Positions 23,280 through 36,110 of a stretch of DNA of 64,000 nt are shown here, in pieces (position 1 is the first letter of the stretch; each line of letters begins with the position of its first letter). The stretch spans positions 156,919,432 through 156,983,431 of the forward strand of contig CM023451.1 of assembly GCA_013339765.2 (NCBI GenBank), written 5' to 3'. A model generated the notes under the pieces. That model had not been told where the DNA came from. It worked only from the letters and a program-made list of their open reading frames with translations, and made no database searches. The position numbers and the translations under genes are program-made. This DNA is from Haemaphysalis longicornis (taxonomy: Eukaryota > Arthropoda > Arachnida > Ixodida > Ixodidae).

Positions 23280-24325
23280 GAGCGGCATATAAAGCTTCGC
23301 TTAAATTCAGGTGTTATAACAGAAACACAGACCCGGCTCCGTCTTTTCTTCTGTTCAAGCAACAACTCCATAAAACCATTTGCTGCCCTGCCATCCTTTA
23401 GCGAGACTTCCGTTGCTCTTGTGCGCGACCCTCCGGCTGTGGGTGTTTACAAACAAGGAGCCGAGACACAGTGCAACGTACAGGCTTGTGATAATAAACT
23501 TTTACCATCGCCCCTTCTGGCGCAAATTTTCATTAGATCTGACGTTCGCGTTACGGCTTTCACGTTACATTACCACCTTCGTAGTTGCTTCGCTGTCACT
23601 TTTATGCAGACAGTTTACGGCCACGCCAACCTGGCCGGCGCTGCTGACGTATAGTACCGACAAAGCGGCTATATTGACTTAAACTGAGCCCTGCACTTAA
23701 CAAAATACGCGTATGACTCACCGATTAGGTTGTTACCGAAGGAAAACGGAGGAAAGTGTGTTGCTTCACTTTCATGTCTGTTTTCTGGCGTAGAAAAACA
23801 GAGATGTGCTGAAGGGCATTGAGTACGTACACACACCTTCGACGCACTTGACAGGTGCAATAACACCTTCGTAAATTGTTTTTTTTTAAGACGTGAAACG
23901 AGCCATACTGATGGGGAAACGATGTTTGCCTCTCACCGAACAACAGCCATAAAGTTATCTAAGTTTCTTACATTACCTAGGGCTTTCAAGCGCATGACAA
24001 GAGAAGGAGAAGCGGTGATACCTCTGAAATGTGCAATGACTTGCGCCGTGGTCGAGGATGTTACCCAGACATAACTTCAGTTAAAGAAGGTCTATTTTAG
24101 CTCGAGTTACTAAGAGAGTAGTAAATGTACCTGCGGTGGTATGAAAAGCGATCTAAGAAAAATTTTGGTCCTCACCAGTTAGCGGCACCACGTAAAACGT
24201 TTAGAATTTTACTACCAGTGTTACTCCGCAAACTTCGTGAGGCGCGAGATCATCACTGCTGTTTTTTTAAGACGATGAGCGGGGATAGGCATAGCCACAC
24301 GATTCCGCACGAAGTACGTCGGAGT
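23280..24325. other. Non-coding stretch, nothing recognised
   Basis: A 178-codon open frame (23118-23654, +) overlaps the SINE head and has no recognisable domain. I see no other feature here. Confidence 0.5.
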
Positions 24326-24329
24326 GTCG

Positions 24330-24640
24330 ACGACACGTGTGATTGCACTTCGTCGCCGCCATTATCCACTACGGAGTTTTGGCCACGGAGAAGAACATAC
24401 GTAGGAGGTGAAACGGCCCGTTGCGGCAAGCGCGGGCTTCCGACCGGACAATGCCACAATGAAAACAAACGCGTACTACAAAACTTCGTAGCTGCGTCGG
24501 CGAACGAGAGCATTGCGCCACTGTACGGACGAAACAATAGTGGCCACAATTTGTTCCGTGTCTACTCATCGAAATGCCGATCGCCGTGGTAGTGCAGTTC
24601 GCGCTGGAGACGCCGCTCGCTTAACCTACACCAAGCACTT
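24330..24640 (-). repeat. Dispersed repeat L, copy 1
   Basis: The reverse complement aligns with 58264-58560. Shared blocks include gtcacaagtgct, cgcagctacgaagttttg, gggacattatctgg/tggcattgtccggt, gcgcttgccg and cacctcctat, in order and with many substitutions. Different frames are open in the two copies, so it is probably non-coding. The repeat class is unknown. Confidence 0.6.
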
Positions 24641-26966
24641 GTGACGTGATCTGGCCATGCTAAGAAGCGTCGTTTCCACTCCTGTCTTGTTCTTGCTTTG
24701 TGGTTTCAGCGTTCATCACAGTAACCACTATTCATGCGCTAGCAGGGATGAAAAACTCTCTTTGAGCTCTGTATTACTTTAAAATTTAGAAAATCGGAGT
24801 AGCGTGACGGTCGCAGGTTCTCCTAATACCTTAAACACTCATTCTAAAAGGCTACTATTTCTTTGCGTGTCAAAATGAAGCCAGTGCACACGTAAAGGAT
24901 AGAAACACAATACTAACGAAAATACCGCCGTTACGGCAGTTTATGCTCTATTTTCAATCTGTAAATTACATGGGTCGTCACATTACACCACTTTGCACAA
25001 AAGCAACCAAAGAAATGAGTTACAATTTGTAATAATGAAGCTCTTTCTATAAGTTCAATGAGATGGAGATATTGACAAACCTCTGAGGATGGGAAAGGGA
25101 TGACACGGTACATATTTGCAGGGCTACTTTTGAAGGTGCTAGGAAGCACTGGCAATTAAGGACACTAAACTAAAGTCACGCCCTTGATTTCGCTCTTGTA
25201 ATGACCGGACGCGCGAATGAGCAGTGGATTAGCGGTATTGAACTACATAACTTTCCTGGAATCATTCAATTTTGTCATTTTGAACCTCTGAAGGGCATTA
25301 CAGGGCACGTAAAATATCGCCCAGAATATGTCTTGCTAAATTTTGTTTGTGCGTCTTTGCACATTATGTAGAAACATACTTGTGAAGGGGCTAGTGTTCC
25401 GAAAAAGAGAATATTAAGTGCCTTTCCAACAATTCCAGCACAGGTCCTACAGGTTTGAATAAATTGAGTAAAGTAGTGGACGGAAAAAGGATAAATACTA
25501 TCAAATCCCCGCAACTGTCATGTACGTAACGTAGAAAAAACCCACGGTAGTAGGCCACGTGTTGGCCACCCGCTGAACCAAATCCGCTTTCCCCCTTTCC
25601 AAGCCGCATTGCAATGGCCGGGGTGAACGAAACCTCCCAGATGAGGAGGCCTCTGTATCACCGTTTGTTATCACGTTTTTCGTACCCTGATTGATAATCT
25701 TTACCTAACTCTGGTTTCCACTTTATACATCACTTGTGAAGCATCAAAGTACAAGCATGATCGACCCTTCTACAGATACCGCATGTGTAGTTTTCCTACG
25801 TACCTTCCCATAACGTTCATCCGGCCGAATAACAAGCCACGAGCCCGATAACGAATTCCGCTAGCCCCGCAAGCGGACTGTTCATGCCGGTCATGCCGAA
25901 GCTAGGCCAGACACTCGGCTCTTTGGAGTGCCAATCGCAGTTCTCTCGCGGGTTATTACGTTGTCTGTCTTTGTGCGCCGCGTTGCCTTTCGCCATTGAC
26001 GCTGCTGCCCCGTTTGCCCTGATTGCTGGGGCCTTGCTTCGACAGCGTCTTCGAAGGTGGCGCATCTGCAGAAAAGCAGTAAAATAGATTGACTGAAGGA
26101 ACACACGAGGGCAAAGCTTTTATTTCATTTGTTATTTGCTAAAGCGTTGTCTTGAATACAGTGAAAACCTGCAGTACGTAAGCAACCATACGAAAAGGAA
26201 ATTTGCTGTAACTAAAGTTCAATTTCTCTCGCTGAGTATCTACATGCACATACAAAGAGTAAATGATGTTCCGCCTAACATCGCATTTTGCTTTCTGTTA
26301 CTGGATTCACCAGATACATTCCCGGCGAAGATCCCAGGTCAGGTGGAAATGCTGATTACTGAATTCGCATAGCACAGACTCCAGCAACAACACAGCTCCC
26401 GTACTTGCCTGGAATCTGATCCTTACTGCCCCCACTGTGGAGTTCTGGAGACAATACAACATATTCTATTCACTTCCCGGCCTAGGGATGTTAAATATTG
26501 CGCAAGACAGAGTTGATTTCACCCATATCAGTTCAGGCTTAAGCTTCCACCTTTGCTGCAGCCCTTACCACGGCCAATCATCTTTCGGAATTCTTGCAAG
26601 GAAATGCTTAAGCCAACTCGTTTTTAACAGCAGCGCTCTTTAAGGTTTTGTATCACCGTGGGGCGTTACCAGAAAACTCAGCCCAGCCGAGCGCACGGGC
26701 GCGTTCACCGAGCGAAGAGCGCCGGCGTCATCCAGGCTTGCGCCACGTGAGAAGCTCACAAAAAGACGAAGAAAAATGCTCAGCGTACGTGAGCACCTGC
26801 CTCGTGAGGAGAGCCCGGTGTCGACCAGTTTGACCTTCGGGGACATTCTGCCCAGCGTTTGTGTAGTAATATCTCCCGTGCTCTTCTCCTCGCCAGTACA
26901 CGTGCGTTCGCGCCTGATGTTGGGAGCACAGATGCCCAGTTGGCGCTGCATAGACGATCAAGACTG

Positions 26967-27070
26967 TGTGCGTATGTGCGCGCGTGTGTGTGTGCGTGCG
27001 TGCGTGCGTGCACGTGGGTGGGTGGAGGCGTGCGTGCGAGCGTGCGTGATTGTGCGCATGTGTGCGGGCG
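26967..27070. repeat. GTGCG-rich microsatellite
   Basis: Degenerate tgtgcgtgcg units run over about 100 bp. The array produces Cys/Ala/Arg-rich open frames that should be ignored. Confidence 0.85.
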
Positions 27071-28317
27071 CGCGTTTAAGAGCATTAGATGTTCGAGAGC
27101 CCCGTTTCTGAAAAGGCTGTTAGTCTGAATCATCCCGTCTGCACGAATTCCTTAAGGAAGAACGCCAGAAAAGTTGACTTCGTTCTCCCCTTCAAGGTGA
27201 TCCACTCGCACCCCTCTTAGCCAGGGCTTCCAACCAGCAGTGTGCATACGTTTTGCGATGATATCCTGTTGTACCTCTAGAGGCGGGAGTAGCGGATTCA
27301 GAGGATTCTTTCTGTGCTTGTTGTCAGCTGAGTGAGTTTGGAGGCTTACGAAGTGTACGAGAGAACTTGTAGGTTTATGCAAGAATTTTATACAAGGTTT
27401 AATTACATTTCGCCGATACAATAGGCAAACATGTTACAAATTCTCCGTACTATCACATTCCAGGGCAGCTCAGGAAATCCATCGTGCGTAGAGCCTCTGC
27501 TCTCCAGCGCGCATTCTGAAATCGTGATTTCGGATGATAGTGCTTCCGTTCTAGATGCTTCATCATAAATTCAAAAGTGTTTATTGTTCGCAGCTTCTTG
27601 TTTCAACGTAATGCACTGTGGACTTTTCCTCGATGAGTAATTCTCGTAAACGGCTTCAATTTCAGGAGCACGCCTGCCAACGTCCCGTCGGAGAAAGTGT
27701 CGCTTCTTTATCTTCGTGGATAATTGCCACGAGGCCTTCAACATTTCTGTGAGCGCACCACCCGCTCACTGCTGTGCGTTTGTGCGGGATGTGCAGGGGG
27801 TAATAATTTTCTGCTCTTTGTGAAGAGGCGCTGATGTTTGAGTTTCGCTATTTTATTAAGTAAATAAATAAATAAATAGGCGGATGCGAAGGCACCGCGT
27901 AAGCGCGCATAAATAAGCCGGTAGTCGATGACGACGTTGGCGTACTTGTAAAGCGGCGTGGACTCTAGGTGTTTGAGCCAAGCGTGGATGTTGCTTCGCC
28001 GGAGAACGGCACACCGGTGGATATGGGCAGCGCGCCCGAAGAAGAGTAAAACGGCACACCGGTAAATAAACGGAACGTAACGCATGCAAGTGGTGTCGAG
28101 GGGTGTGAAAGTCAGTAAATAGGCCACGACGGGGTCAAGGCCTGCATCGCTACCAGATGCGTGCGGGTTGCTCAGCATTGCGCCTACGGGACAGACGGAG
28201 AGAGTATTGATGCGAAGCAGGCAGGAAGAATGCCGAGGGGAGGATGTGCCAGCGATACGAAAGACTATTTTAAAGACGATGGTCTTTCTTGGGCTACTTA
28301 AAGACAGAAATTTTATC

Positions 28318-28370
28318 CTGTCTGTCTGTGGTGTCTGTCTGACTGTCTGTATGTATGTCTGTCTGTCCGT
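28318..28370. repeat. CTGT tetranucleotide microsatellite
   Basis: Imperfect tandem ctgt units with single-base variants. A similar array lies at 45890-45942. Confidence 0.9.
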
Positions 28371-28947
28371 GACTCGATTCAGCCACTCGGCCAAAATAAA
28401 ACAAGGCCTGAGCAATTGTCTTATATAGTGAAGATGTTCATACGTGTCAACATTTTTGAAGAAGAACAAGGCATTCCGCAAATATACGACAACAAATGAA
28501 AACATAAGTGATATTTAAAGTGTTCTTTTATAAAAAAATTCATTGATGCTTGATTTTTGCGAACAAAATACTCCATCCACTGCAGAAAAAAAAAAACACT
28601 CGGACGTCGCCTGCTGTCGCCCGCGCCACTATAGCTTCTGGCGGCATTTTAAGAAATTAAGCGGCAACAGTTAGAAAGGTTCCACTAGATAGGCTCCACG
28701 TTCTGCTTGGAACGTACGTGGAGTAGGGCAACGTGGTTCTATAAACGTTGAAGTAGGGCGCCTCGATTCACGCCCGTCTTCGCCGTACGGCAGCGCTGGC
28801 ATCGAGGCACCCGGCCTGGAGCAGTGGAACGCGGTAAATTTAAATTGATTTCAGCAAAACTTTGGCGTATTTACCTTGGGAGGAGAGCGACGCAAGAGGA
28901 ACAACATGAGAGGTGAGCGGGTTAAAGTGAAGGGAGGCATTTACTTG

Positions 28948-28988
28948 GCAAATGTCGATAAAGACTATCGTCTTTTGTCGACATTTGC
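28948..28988. repeat. Tight inverted repeat (18-bp stem, 4-base loop)
   Basis: gcaaatgtcgataaagac pairs with gtcttttgtcgacatttgc around the loop tatc, with one bulge. It is short and compact, like a small-RNA precursor or the core of a foldback element, but the arms do not extend far and no MITE boundaries were found. Confidence 0.65.
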
Positions 28989-30199
28989 AACGAAAGGAGC
29001 AGATAAGCCGCCAATTTTTATGCCAGCGAATAGACGGCAAACTCCCACCATAGTGCACGCAAGTTAAAATAAATCCTGAAATACTTCAAATTATCACTTA
29101 ACCCGAAAACCGGAACAAATCTTTTAGCGGTTTATATCCTTAACTAAAGTAATACCGTTACGTTGTACTTTTCGTTGTGCTCAAAAATGTCGTTTCTTTC
29201 GCTTTTCGTTTCGGTTTTCGTTTCGTTCCGACACCCAGGCTGTCAGTAGCAGGGTTACATTGATGAACGGAAGGATGGATGTTCGGACGGGTGGAGGTTT
29301 CTTTGCAGCATTATTGTTTGTAGAACTGCCAATGTGGCCTATTTTCGTGGCATTGTAAAGGCCATGACATCGCGAAGCATATTGAAGGGCGTTTTCAATA
29401 GTTATTAGGCAGTTGTGTGTGCGAGACAGACGTAAAGACTTACTCATTTAAGTGTCGTTAACTTACAATGAGATATAAACCAGCTCCTTCTCAATCTTCC
29501 GTATTGCCAAGCCTTTGTCCGGTTGCCCATGTCTGTGACAGAGACCCATAAACATCTCTTAGCTACTGGCCTCGTTACTACCACAAAAGGCACCACCTTT
29601 GAAGCAAAATATAGTACATTAGCTGCGACATGACTTTAATGAATAACCATTTAAGCAATCAAGTTTTTTTTCGATACCGAAAACATAAAAATGGCGCAGC
29701 CGGACTATATCGTATTCCCAGTGGGCCAAAAGGCGCGAAGGAAATGGCAGATGGCACTAACTTTATTTGCCTGGAAGTTGTTCTTCAGTCGATTCGAAAA
29801 ATTCCGTTCTTCGTGAAAGTGCGGCTGGCTGACGAGTGCGGGTAACACATAGGACCGCGGGTCGTTTGCCCCAGACGCGCCTTTCACGGTGGCTCAAAAA
29901 TCTCTGCGCCCCATCGACGTTTTTACGAGCAGCCATCGCTGCTCTATTATTAAGTTAGTGACAGCTGGGTGCGGACTCAGCATTGTTGTTCCCGCTGGGC
30001 GCAATAGTTTCCAACCTTTAAAGCCAGCCGCAAACTTGACACAATGCCCTGGAGGCCTCCCGGTAAACAGCAGCGCCTTCTTCCGCTTTCTAATTTTGTG
30101 TTTTTCTCAGTAAATTACCGCCAACTTCAGCACCTTTTCCGCAACCTTATTTTAAAAACTTCCGTCGCATTTTGCTTCGCCTCCTAAAAAAATTGAGAC

Positions 30200-30480
30200 T
30201 AAGAAGAAAAGGAAGAGGAAACAACATTTATTAGAGCCGATAGAAAAGAGAAAATAAAGGAATGGTAGTCACATTCTCACTCCACAAGGCTTTCTGCTAC
30301 AGCCGCTACTCGGGCCCGATTGACCAGGCATGACTGGCTCCCAAGCAGCAATCTAGCCAGCCCGATTTCTCACTGCCATAGGAAAGGTTAAGGAAAATTG
30401 TGAGACTAATGGGGGCATTCCCAAATAAGGTGACAAGTATATCACAGGATTTCTCATGTAGGGAATTCGTAAGAGTGATT
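30200..30480 (-). mobile_element. LINE 3' tail (RNase H-bearing type)
   Basis: On the minus strand a frame with SEKSGWLDCCLGASHAWSIG (about 30317-30376) resembles the last residues of tick LINE proteins after the zinc finger. Stops interrupt it. It is followed by AATAAATGTT (about 30219-30230) and a TTCCTCTTCC tail at the 3' end. The same AATAAA-plus-pyrimidine tail occurs at 15300 and 61778. Only the tail is left. Confidence 0.5.
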
Positions 30481-30486
30481 TTCAAA

Positions 30487-30597
30487 TGCCAGTTTCTCTC
30501 TTCCTTTCACTCCCCTCCTCTCTTCTTCTCTTTGTGTTTCTCTCTCCTCTCCTCTCTCTCTCCTCTCGCTCTCTCTCTCGCTCTCTCTATTTTACAT
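30487..30597. repeat. CT-rich low-complexity tract
   Basis: An irregular tctc/ttcc pyrimidine run. No unit longer than two bases is consistent. Confidence 0.85.
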
Positions 30598-30599
30598 GC

Positions 30600-32430
30600 A
30601 ATGCTCAGCTGCGTCTAGGAGCACGCAAGAAATTTGGTGGACCTGGAAGGATTAGTCTTTTTTTTTTACTTCGTGTTTTTGCCGCGCGGCATATGAGAGG
30701 AGGTTTAAAGATGGGAACAGAGAAGAAAGTAGGAAGGCAAGAGAAAGAAAAGAACGTAGAGAAAGGGGCTGCCAAAAGCACAGATGGTCCCAAAACCGAT
30801 AGGTTTTCGAGTCTACAGGTATGCATGCAGTCCAGTGGCGTGCAGAAAGTCCATCAGCGACCTGCAGTATACTCATGACTAAATTCACAACTAATTGGAG
30901 CGTGCAAAGGAGGGTGAAAACTGACTTCTTGAAATGAAGTCAACGCTACGGCATCGGGCACGTATCGTTTCGGTCTATAGTATGAATTTCGAAGTGTTAC
31001 AATTGCGAAGCTTGTTGACTAAAGCCGTGTGTTCACAAAAGTTCCGCACACGCTTCCTCACACCTTCTTTTTTTCAAATACTTTTTGTTGCGTGCGCACT
31101 TGCAGCATTATTTTCGTTAAACCCAGTTTATAAGCTCTCAATCATAGCCCACTCTCCGTGTACACAATATACTACAAACCAATGCAATTCGTACAGTTAA
31201 ACTTCCTAGAACTTGTAAAGCAGAAGTATTCGAAAGTTTCCTAAGGGAATCAACAAATATGTTGTGTTATGATAACCATTTTAGAAACTCCCTGAAGCAA
31301 CCATCCCAGAAGGAAATATTGTTCATCAGGTATTTTTATAGCCTGCTGAAACCTGCATAATACATTAAAATGCTACCGCTAGCACTAATCTGACCTGTTC
31401 AAAAATACGGCTTTCTGACTATATCTAATTACTACGCAAACCGTTATCTCGAAACTTTACAAGCAGACTACTACTCAATTCGCAGTTCTCGTCACCGCGT
31501 GGTCGGCAACATTCGTGTAAGGAAAAACATTTTGCAATATATTCATATGAACATTCCTTCTGTTTCAACAGTAGTGTTTGCTGGACACTGAAAACAAATT
31601 AATGTTGTTACCGTCTATAGTAGGTTCGCTACATACGTAAAATAACATTATTAATTACGTGAAGCATATCGAAGGGACGTTCTATTCCCAGTAACAGTAG
31701 TCAATGAGTAAGCAACACAAGTTGAACTGCCCCAGCGCTGATATTAACGCTCTGCAGCAGGAGCATAGCGAGCTCTGACAAAAATAGTATTATCCATATA
31801 CGTCGCAATGGTTCTCTTCCGTCATGCCATAACGGAAAGATGAATAAACCAAAATAGCCGCAATGACGACGAAACCGCTGTATAGCGGAAGTACGGTTGG
31901 TCCCCTTTCATCATTGCTTGTGCGTATGATAGTACATACTTCCCGTAGAAAATGCCCCGTCCGTGTTCGTAGCGGACGCCACTGATCCCGGGCCCTCGGG
32001 CGGAACATGGAGATCCGCCAAGAATTTGTCGACCAGCGCCTTTTCTTCTCCGCAGATCTAAGCGCGACGGTGATAAGGCTCTGCTTCCTCCTTCTAACTC
32101 CACCGAGAAAGCTCCACTGGTCACGCCGTTAGCTCCCTGCGGATAAGAAGACTTCGATGTCTGATTGAGATAAAGCGTCGCACAATATAGTCTTCTGTGT
32201 TCAAGTTCTAAGCCACATTCGCCCTCTGAGCTTTGGTTTGTTTTCTTTCTGCTGTTTGTATGCAAATACAACTTTTTTCTGGTCTTCGGCGATTTCTTTG
32301 TCATGTTCCTGTCTGCTTTGCCTTCGCTTATGTTTCAACGTCCAACTTTGCGTTCACCTTCTCTATTCTTAGCCTTTTTCTCTTTATGCACTAACCTTTC
32401 TTGGAGTTCTTTCGTTCCCGTTCCTATTCC
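30600..32430. other. Non-coding stretch, nothing firmly recognised
   Basis: A 160-codon minus frame (31822-32304) covers a GC-rich block at about 31970-32150 that could belong to an old retroelement, but I cannot name it. The RTE-like LINE begins at its right edge. Confidence 0.4.
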
Positions 32431-32435
32431 GCTAC

Positions 32436-34169
32436 AATGCAAAGAAGAGGCTACCATGTCATATATGCACTTAAAGACAAGCAAGGCAATGTCATCACAA
32501 ATAGGGATAAAATAGTCACAGTGGCCGAGGACTTCTATAGGGATCTGTACAGTAGCCGGGACATCCAGGATAAGGCCGAACGAGAAAGTAGTTCAGAAGA
32601 GATAGACATCCCAATAATAACGACAGAAAAAAAAAGGAAGGCTTTGAAAGAAATGAAAGGGGGTAAAGCACCTGGTGAGGATCAGATAACAGCAGACCTC
32701 TTGAAGGATGGCGGAGAAATTGTACTTGAAAAACTGGCAAACCTGTATCCGCAATGCCTAATGACCACAACTGTACCGGAATCTTGGAAAAACAGGAACG
32801 TCATCCTAATACACAAGAAAGTTGATATGAAGGACTTGAAAAAATTATACGGCCGATCAGCGCTTACTGGCAGACGTCTACAAGGTACTTACCAAGGTAA
32901 ATCGCTAACAGAATTTCCGCAACCTTAGATTTCAGTCAACCTAACGAATAAGCAGGTTTCCGTAAAAGGCTATTCAACGATAGGACCATATTCAAAACGA
33001 TCAATCAGGTGATAGAGAAGTGCGCTGAGTATACTGGAACCCCTATATATATCCCTAATAGATTATGAGAAAGCATTTGACTCGGTCGAAACCTCAGCCA
33101 TCATTCAGTCATTAGAGAACAGGGTGTAGATGAGCAATTATGTAGAAGAATACTAGAGTATATCTACCAATGGGTTCCACAGCTGCCATCATCCTCCATA
33201 GTGCGAGCATATAAAATACCTTAAGGAAGGGTGTCAGACAGGAGACACAATCTCTCCAATGTTATTCACACCATGCTTACAAGAAGTATTCAGAACAGTG
33301 GATTTAGAGCAGGTCGTGAGTACGGGTTAATAAAAATACCTGTGTAACCACAGATTTGCTGATGACGTTGCCTTGCTAAGTAACTCGGGGAACGAATGCA
33401 AAAACATGCTTTCCGCACTGGACAAAACAGAGTAGCAGTAGAACCGTGGGCCTGACAATTAACATGCAGAAAACCAAAGTAATGATCAATAACCTCGGGA
33501 CAGCACAGCGGTTTGAGATAGGTGGCGAGGCAGTGAAAGTGGTAAGCGAATATATCTACTTAGGCCAAGTTGTGACCGCGGATGCCAACCATGAGGCAGA
33601 GATAATTAGAAGGATAATAATGGGGTGGAGTACATACGGCAGACATTCTCTGATAATGAATGGCAGCCTACCATTGTCCCTGAAGAAAAAAGTGTATGAC
33701 CGCTGCGTCTTACCGGTACTCACCTACGGGGCAGAAACTTGGGGGCTCACTAAGAAGGTTCAACTTAAATTGAGAACGACTCAGCGGGGCAATAGAACGG
33801 AAGATGATAGGTGCAACATTAAGGAACAAGAAGAGAGCGGAGTGGGTCAGGGAACAAACGCGTGTTAAGGACATGTTAGTAGAAATTAAGAAGAAGAAAT
33901 GGACGTGGGCAGGGTATGTAATGCGAAGGCAAGATAACCGTTGGTCATTAAGGGTAACAGAGTGGATCCCCAGAGAAGGCAAGCGTTTCAGGGGGCGGAA
34001 GAAAGTTAGATGGGAAGATGAAATCAAGAAGTTTGCGGGGATAAATTGGTCGCAGTTACCACAGTACAGTGGTAATTGGAGATTAATGGGAGAGGCCTTT
34101 GCCCAGCAGTGGGCTTATATTTGCTGGTGACGATGATGATGATTATGATTGAATGATTATGATGATAAC
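32436..34169 (+). mobile_element. 5'-truncated RTE-like LINE, reverse transcriptase pseudogene
   Basis: The element encodes a non-LTR reverse transcriptase broken by stops and shifts. In order: a finger region with KAPGEDQITADLLK and VPESWKNRNVILIHKK (frame open to 32928), DYEKAFDSVET (motif A, about 33060-33100), the catalytic FADD box (33355-33366), then INMQKTKVM and GQVVTADANHEAEI, YGAETWGLTKK, and a C-terminal block with KWTWAGYVMRRQDNRW and VRWEDEIKKFAGINWSQL to the stop at 34128-34130. The stop is followed by a GATGAT-type tail (34130-34169), typical of RTE-clade elements. The apurinic-type endonuclease half is missing. Frames change at about 32880 and 33810, with several stops in between, so it cannot move itself. 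RTE is the best fit; a related clade is possible. Confidence 0.85.
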
Positions 34170-34835
34170 CATGCCATAATCATTTGCCACATAGCACCAC
34201 TTCCGTAATTTTTTTACAGTAAGTTGCCTGTGTAAGTTCGCCGCAAAAGCCATGCTTGCTTCAAGTAATTATTACCGGTGTATTCTGGATCATTAACGAA
34301 AAAATGATATTTCTAAAAATATCTCAGCACACGCTTTTATGGATGCACAGAAAATAGTTCGTAATAAGCAAGGTTATTTAACGTTGCTTTCTTTCTACTA
34401 TCGACAACGTTAAATCGCTTTTTTTTGACACGTTAGAAATGTTCGACCCTGATACGCAAAAATGATCAATTTGTTTCGCAGTGGTTCACAGAGTTGTGCA
34501 TTGTGCGTGGTGACAGGCACAATGGTCACCACAAGTGTATGGTTCGTTCACAATACCCTGATAAACCCAAAGTGTGTCACGGATGATAAACTTTATCACC
34601 TGATGAAGTTTGCTTCGACCGGATCTAAAGTACTGGATTCTTTCAGGATAATAACAGCTTTTCTCTTGAAAAATATGTCAACAAATTTGGACTGCCTTCT
34701 GGATATTTCTTGTCAAGGTGTGTAGGTTCATTTCCGCATTGCCTGCTATATAATAGCCTACTTTGTCTCTGTGAACTCTTCGCTCACTTCAGCGCATGTA
34801 CATATGTCGACGCAATGGTACCAGAAGGGATATAT
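34170..34835. other. Spacer between LINE and LTR element
   Basis: AT-rich sequence with a few short open frames. I see no gene and no repeat boundary other than those of the neighbours. Confidence 0.5.
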
Positions 34836-35244
34836 TGCCGCGAACCATGCAGTTGTGTTTATTTGTGTTTTGCTTTTACCGCCCGGCTGCGCCGGTCTGT
34901 GTTATCTCTGGGCCAAGGGAAGCTCGTGTTCCATTCTTTCTTTCTGTGCCGCATGTGTTATCTGTTCTGATAGGGACAGCATTCCGATCTAACGTGAACA
35001 GCCCAGAATAATCTTCTTGGATCTACAATGTTCTAGATGTGAATCGACGGTTCGAGAACCGTCTGAGAAAAGCCTGCAGAGCAGACGCCGGGGTATTCGA
35101 CTCGCCGTAGCTCGCATGCGTACGTCACTTTGTTGACTGCTGCTTCGCCGCCTCTGTATTCTTTGAGTTGTTAGGGGAGCACAAGTTCGCTCCAATAAAC
35201 GTGTTTTCCTCGAAGACAACTGCGTCGTCTGTGGCTTCGTGACA
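34836..35244 (+). repeat. 5' LTR of the gypsy element
   Basis: It starts tgccgcgaaccatgca and ends gcttcgtgaca. It carries a polyadenylation-type aataaa at about 35193-35198 and differs from the 3' LTR by scattered substitutions and one replaced segment (gtctgag versus a longer cacgcgcgccaaaagataaa). Confidence 0.9.
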
Positions 35245-35368
35245 TCTGGTGGAGGTGCGGGGTACATGAACCCTAAGCCCAAGTCAAGCCAACAAGCAAG
35301 TCCCACTCGTGCCAGCCGCCGACAGAAAGGTCTTCAGCCGGAGTTTGGACTGCTTCCGGATAAAGTGA

Positions 35369-35473
35369 AGAAAGAATGGAACACGAGCTTCCCTTAGCCC
35401 AGAGATAACACAGACCGGCGCAGCCGGGCGGTAAAAGCAAAACACAAATAAACACGATGCATGGTTCGCGGCA
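35369..35473 (-). repeat. Inverted copy of the LTR start inside the element
   Basis: The sequence is the reverse complement of about the first 105 bp of the LTR, ending exactly at the LTR terminus (ggttcgcggca). It is followed by a second 12-bp copy of the terminus (35474-35485). At a diagnostic site (catcgtg versus cagttgtg) it agrees with the 3' LTR. It sits where the gag region should be. Confidence 0.85.
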
Positions 35474-35662
35474 TGGTTCGCGGCAAAAGCAGCAACTTCT
35501 GCAGGTGAAGTTGCTCTACGGCGAAAAACCGGAAACCCTCCAACGACGCAAGGACACGCCGAAGACAGTGATTCACGACATGCCCTCATCTCGACGACCC
35601 GACCTAACCCTGACGAGACTCCCGAACACGAAGACAGCTACACGGCGCGACGCGTACCCAAC

Positions 35663-36106
35663 ATGACCGAGACTGCCGCTGAGAAGACGACGACGACGCA
35701 CAGTGCCCGACCGTCAAAACACACAAGCCGAGATGCGACGCCCCGACGCACCCGGAACTCGAGGAAGGCTGCGTCCGACGTCAAGGTGTCCATCGACGGC
35801 TTTGATGTAGTCGCCATCATAGACACGGGAGCCGACTATTCAGTAATGAGCGGACCATTTGCGTCTAAGCTGAAGAAAGTTATGACCAGATGGGACGGTC
35901 CGCACATACGCACAGCATGAGGCCACCTCGTGACGCCAAGTGGAACGTGCACATCGCGCGTCACCATAGACGGCACAACGTACCCTGCGGCGTTCGTCGT
36001 TTTGCCTAACTGCTCTCGCGACGTAATCATCGGAATGGACTTTTTGACGGACAACGGCGCAATAATCGATCTGCAGAACCAAGTCGATAACATTTTCCTC
36101 CGATGA
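35663..36106 (+). pseudogene. Gypsy aspartic protease region
   Basis: Retropepsin-type proteases cut the Gag-Pol polyprotein. The catalytic motif IIDTGADYSVMS lies at residues 52-63 (Asp codon 35822-35824), and the second conserved block VIIGMDFL lies near 36028-36050. An in-frame TGA at 35918-35920 separates the two, so a full protease cannot be made without suppression. The frame then ends at 36104-36106, and Pol continues in another frame from about 36111. Confidence 0.8.
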
Positions 36107-36110
36107 CTCC

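Larger units (their letters stand above)
24641..30195. other. Long non-coding stretch with microsatellites
   Basis: No gene was recognised over about 5.5 kb. It contains GT-rich DNA at 26967-27070, a TAAA run near 27858-27882, a CTGT array at 28318-28370 and a tight hairpin at 28948-28988. A 255-codon minus frame at 27738-28505 runs through the TAAA and CTGT repeats and has no domain I recognise, so I do not call it. Confidence 0.5.

Noticed and set aside
27738..28505. 255-codon minus-strand open frame, the longest outside mobile elements and simple repeats
   Set aside because: It passes through TAAA and CTGT microsatellites and has no domain.
34600..34640. Hammerhead ribozyme core (cctgatgaag)
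   Set aside because: The partner GAAA core and flanking stems are missing.
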